Assembly (NCBI GenBank): GCA_902772945.1
Contig: CACYCU010000194.1
Span: 1 to 14,727 of the forward strand
DNA: 14,727 bases
From: an uncultured bacterium
Lineage (GTDB): Bacteria > Cyanobacteriota > Vampirovibrionia > Gastranaerophilales > Gastranaerophilaceae
Direction of reading: 5' to 3'
Shown here: positions 13,839 through 14,727 of the stretch, piece after piece
Layout of the letters: each line of letters begins with the position of its first letter
How positions within the stretch are numbered: position 1 is the first letter of the stretch
The notes under the pieces: generated by a model
Seen by the model: the letters and a program-made list of their open reading frames with translations, nothing else
Database searches by the model: none
Told to the model about the DNA's origin: nothing
Position numbers and translations under genes: made by a program

Positions 13839-14727
13839 ATGCAAGACAACGCACACGAATATTTTAAATACGATCTTGTTCACACTTGTTCTCAAACAGG
13901 TGCGCGTGCTGGTGTTTTAACAACTCCGCATGGAACTGTCCTTACTCCGATTTTTATGCCGGTGGGAACTAATTCTGCCGTAAAAACTTTAACTTCAGAT
14001 CAAATAATGGATACCGGAGCCCAAATAATGCTCTCTAATTCGTATCATCTTTATTTGAGAGCAGGTACAAAGTTAATTAAACAATTTGGAGGAATTCATA
14101 GCTGGATGAATTGGCATAAGCCTGTATTGACGGATTCCGGAGGATTTCAGGTATTTTCTCTCAGCCATTTAAACAAAATAGGTGAGGATGGTGTAGAATT
14201 TAGAGATCCAAAAGACGGGAAAAAACATTTCATAAATCCGGAAATATCGATGGAAATTCAGCAGGATATTGGTGCGGATATAATTATGGCATTTGATCAG
14301 TGTGCTCCTTATCCTTGTGACTATGACACTGCAAAGAAAGCAATGGAACGTACTCACAGATGGTTAGAGAGGTGTTTTAAGGCAAAAACTAATCCAAGAC
14401 AAGCTCTTTTCCCTATTGTTCAGGGCGCATTTTATGATGATTTGAGAAAAGAAAGCGCAAGTATTATATCTTCATATGATGCGGTTGGTTATGCAATAGG
14501 CGGTCTTAGTGTCGGAGAAGATAAGGAAACAATGAACCATTTTGTAGAATATACAGCTCCTCTTTTACCACATAACAAACCTCGTTATCTAATGGGGGTC
14601 GGTACTCCAGAAGATCTTTTAGATGGTATAAAACGCGGAATTGATATGTTTGATTGTGTTCTACCAACTCGTAACGCAAGACACGGTTCGTTCTTTACTC
14701 CGTATAGTAAGAAAAATATTAAAAATA
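13839..14727 (+). CDS. tgt: Queuine tRNA-ribosyltransferase, N-terminal part (cut by window edge)
   Basis: The frame is open from the ATG at 13839 to the window end (296 complete codons). The enzyme swaps guanine 34 of Asp, Asn, His and Tyr tRNAs for preQ1 in bacteria. Motifs: TPIFMPVGT, LTDSGGFQVFSL with D99, the substrate site FDQC (D153, C155), GGLSVGE, and FDCVLPTRNARHG with nucleophile D272. The substrate motif is usually FDEC, so position 154 is Gln in place of Glu. The C-terminal zinc site (CXCXXC plus His) falls beyond the end. The start is uncertain: the ATG has a weak GAAAG site, and a TTG at 13806 with AAGG upstream is in frame. No terminator separates it from ndk. Confidence 0.94.
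   Translation, partial: MQDNAHEYFKYDLVHTCSQTGARAGVLTTPHGTVLTPIFMPVGTNSAVKTLTSDQIMDTGAQIMLSNSYHLYLRAGTKLIKQFGGIHSWMNWHKPVLTDSGGFQVFSLSHLNKIGEDGVEFRDPKDGKKHFINPEISMEIQQDIGADIIMAFDQCAPYPCDYDTAKKAMERTHRWLERCFKAKTNPRQALFPIVQGAFYDDLRKESASIISSYDAVGYAIGGLSVGEDKETMNHFVEYTAPLLPHNKPRYLMGVGTPEDLLDGIKRGIDMFDCVLPTRNARHGSFFTPYSKKNIKN

Noticed and set aside
1..14727. CRISPR array, tRNA, rRNA, insertion sequence or phage genes
   Set aside because: None seen: no regularly spaced repeats, no transposase or integrase motifs, and no cloverleaf noticed in the few gaps, which are all under 100 bp.

Overview
The window is AT-rich (by eye roughly one third G+C or less), densely coded on both strands, and uses the standard genetic code with TGA as a stop. 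Several features fit a non-photosynthetic relative of cyanobacteria, such as a gut Gastranaerophilales/Vampirovibrionia-type bacterium: a DUF512-type PDZ/iron-sulfur protein (a family with a cyanobacterial branch), predicted leaderless promoters, and an Asn/Tyr/Phe-rich cysteine-hydrolase-like protein. This assignment is inference. A low-GC Firmicute-like bacterium is the main alternative.

Layout. (1) 1-1380, minus strand: the N-terminal 460 residues of a GH38 alpha-mannosidase, cut by the window edge. (2) folC (1439-2626) is divergent from it, across 58 bp that holds two facing -10 boxes. (3) A GT2 membrane glycosyltransferase with a cysteine-rich tail (minus) overlaps folC tail to tail by 62 bp. 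It is divergent from a PadR-family repressor, and an 8-bp perfect inverted repeat lies between them. (4) padR overlaps a DUF512 gene by 17 bp. (5) DUF512 meets, stop codon against stop codon, a three-gene minus-strand operon: blaI-like regulator, acidic 122-aa protein, and a lipoprotein whose C-terminus reads like a serpin. All junctions in this operon are ATGA overlaps. (6) A secreted 384-aa protein with a glycine zipper (minus) is divergent from a 104-aa protein made of two related halves (plus). Both promoters place the transcription start on the A of the ATG. (7) On the plus strand follow an Asn-rich CHAP/NlpC-like protein, an 85-aa coiled-coil protein translationally coupled to an NhaC-family antiporter, a MATE transporter, ndk, and the first 296 codons of tgt.

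How the genes may work together. Housekeeping functions (folate, nucleotide balance, queuosine tRNA modification) are interleaved with envelope and transport functions. Two small regulatory modules stand out: PadR with GT2 and DUF512, and BlaI-like with the acidic protein and the serpin-like lipoprotein. The second is the best candidate for an undescribed system, because it lacks the sensor peptidase that normally accompanies BlaI and carries a protease-inhibitor-like protein instead. A second theme is promoter architecture: at least four genes have a -10 box 6 to 8 nt from the start codon and no Shine-Dalgarno, while others have clear GGAG-type sites. No GC-rich hairpin followed by a T tract was found anywhere in the window.
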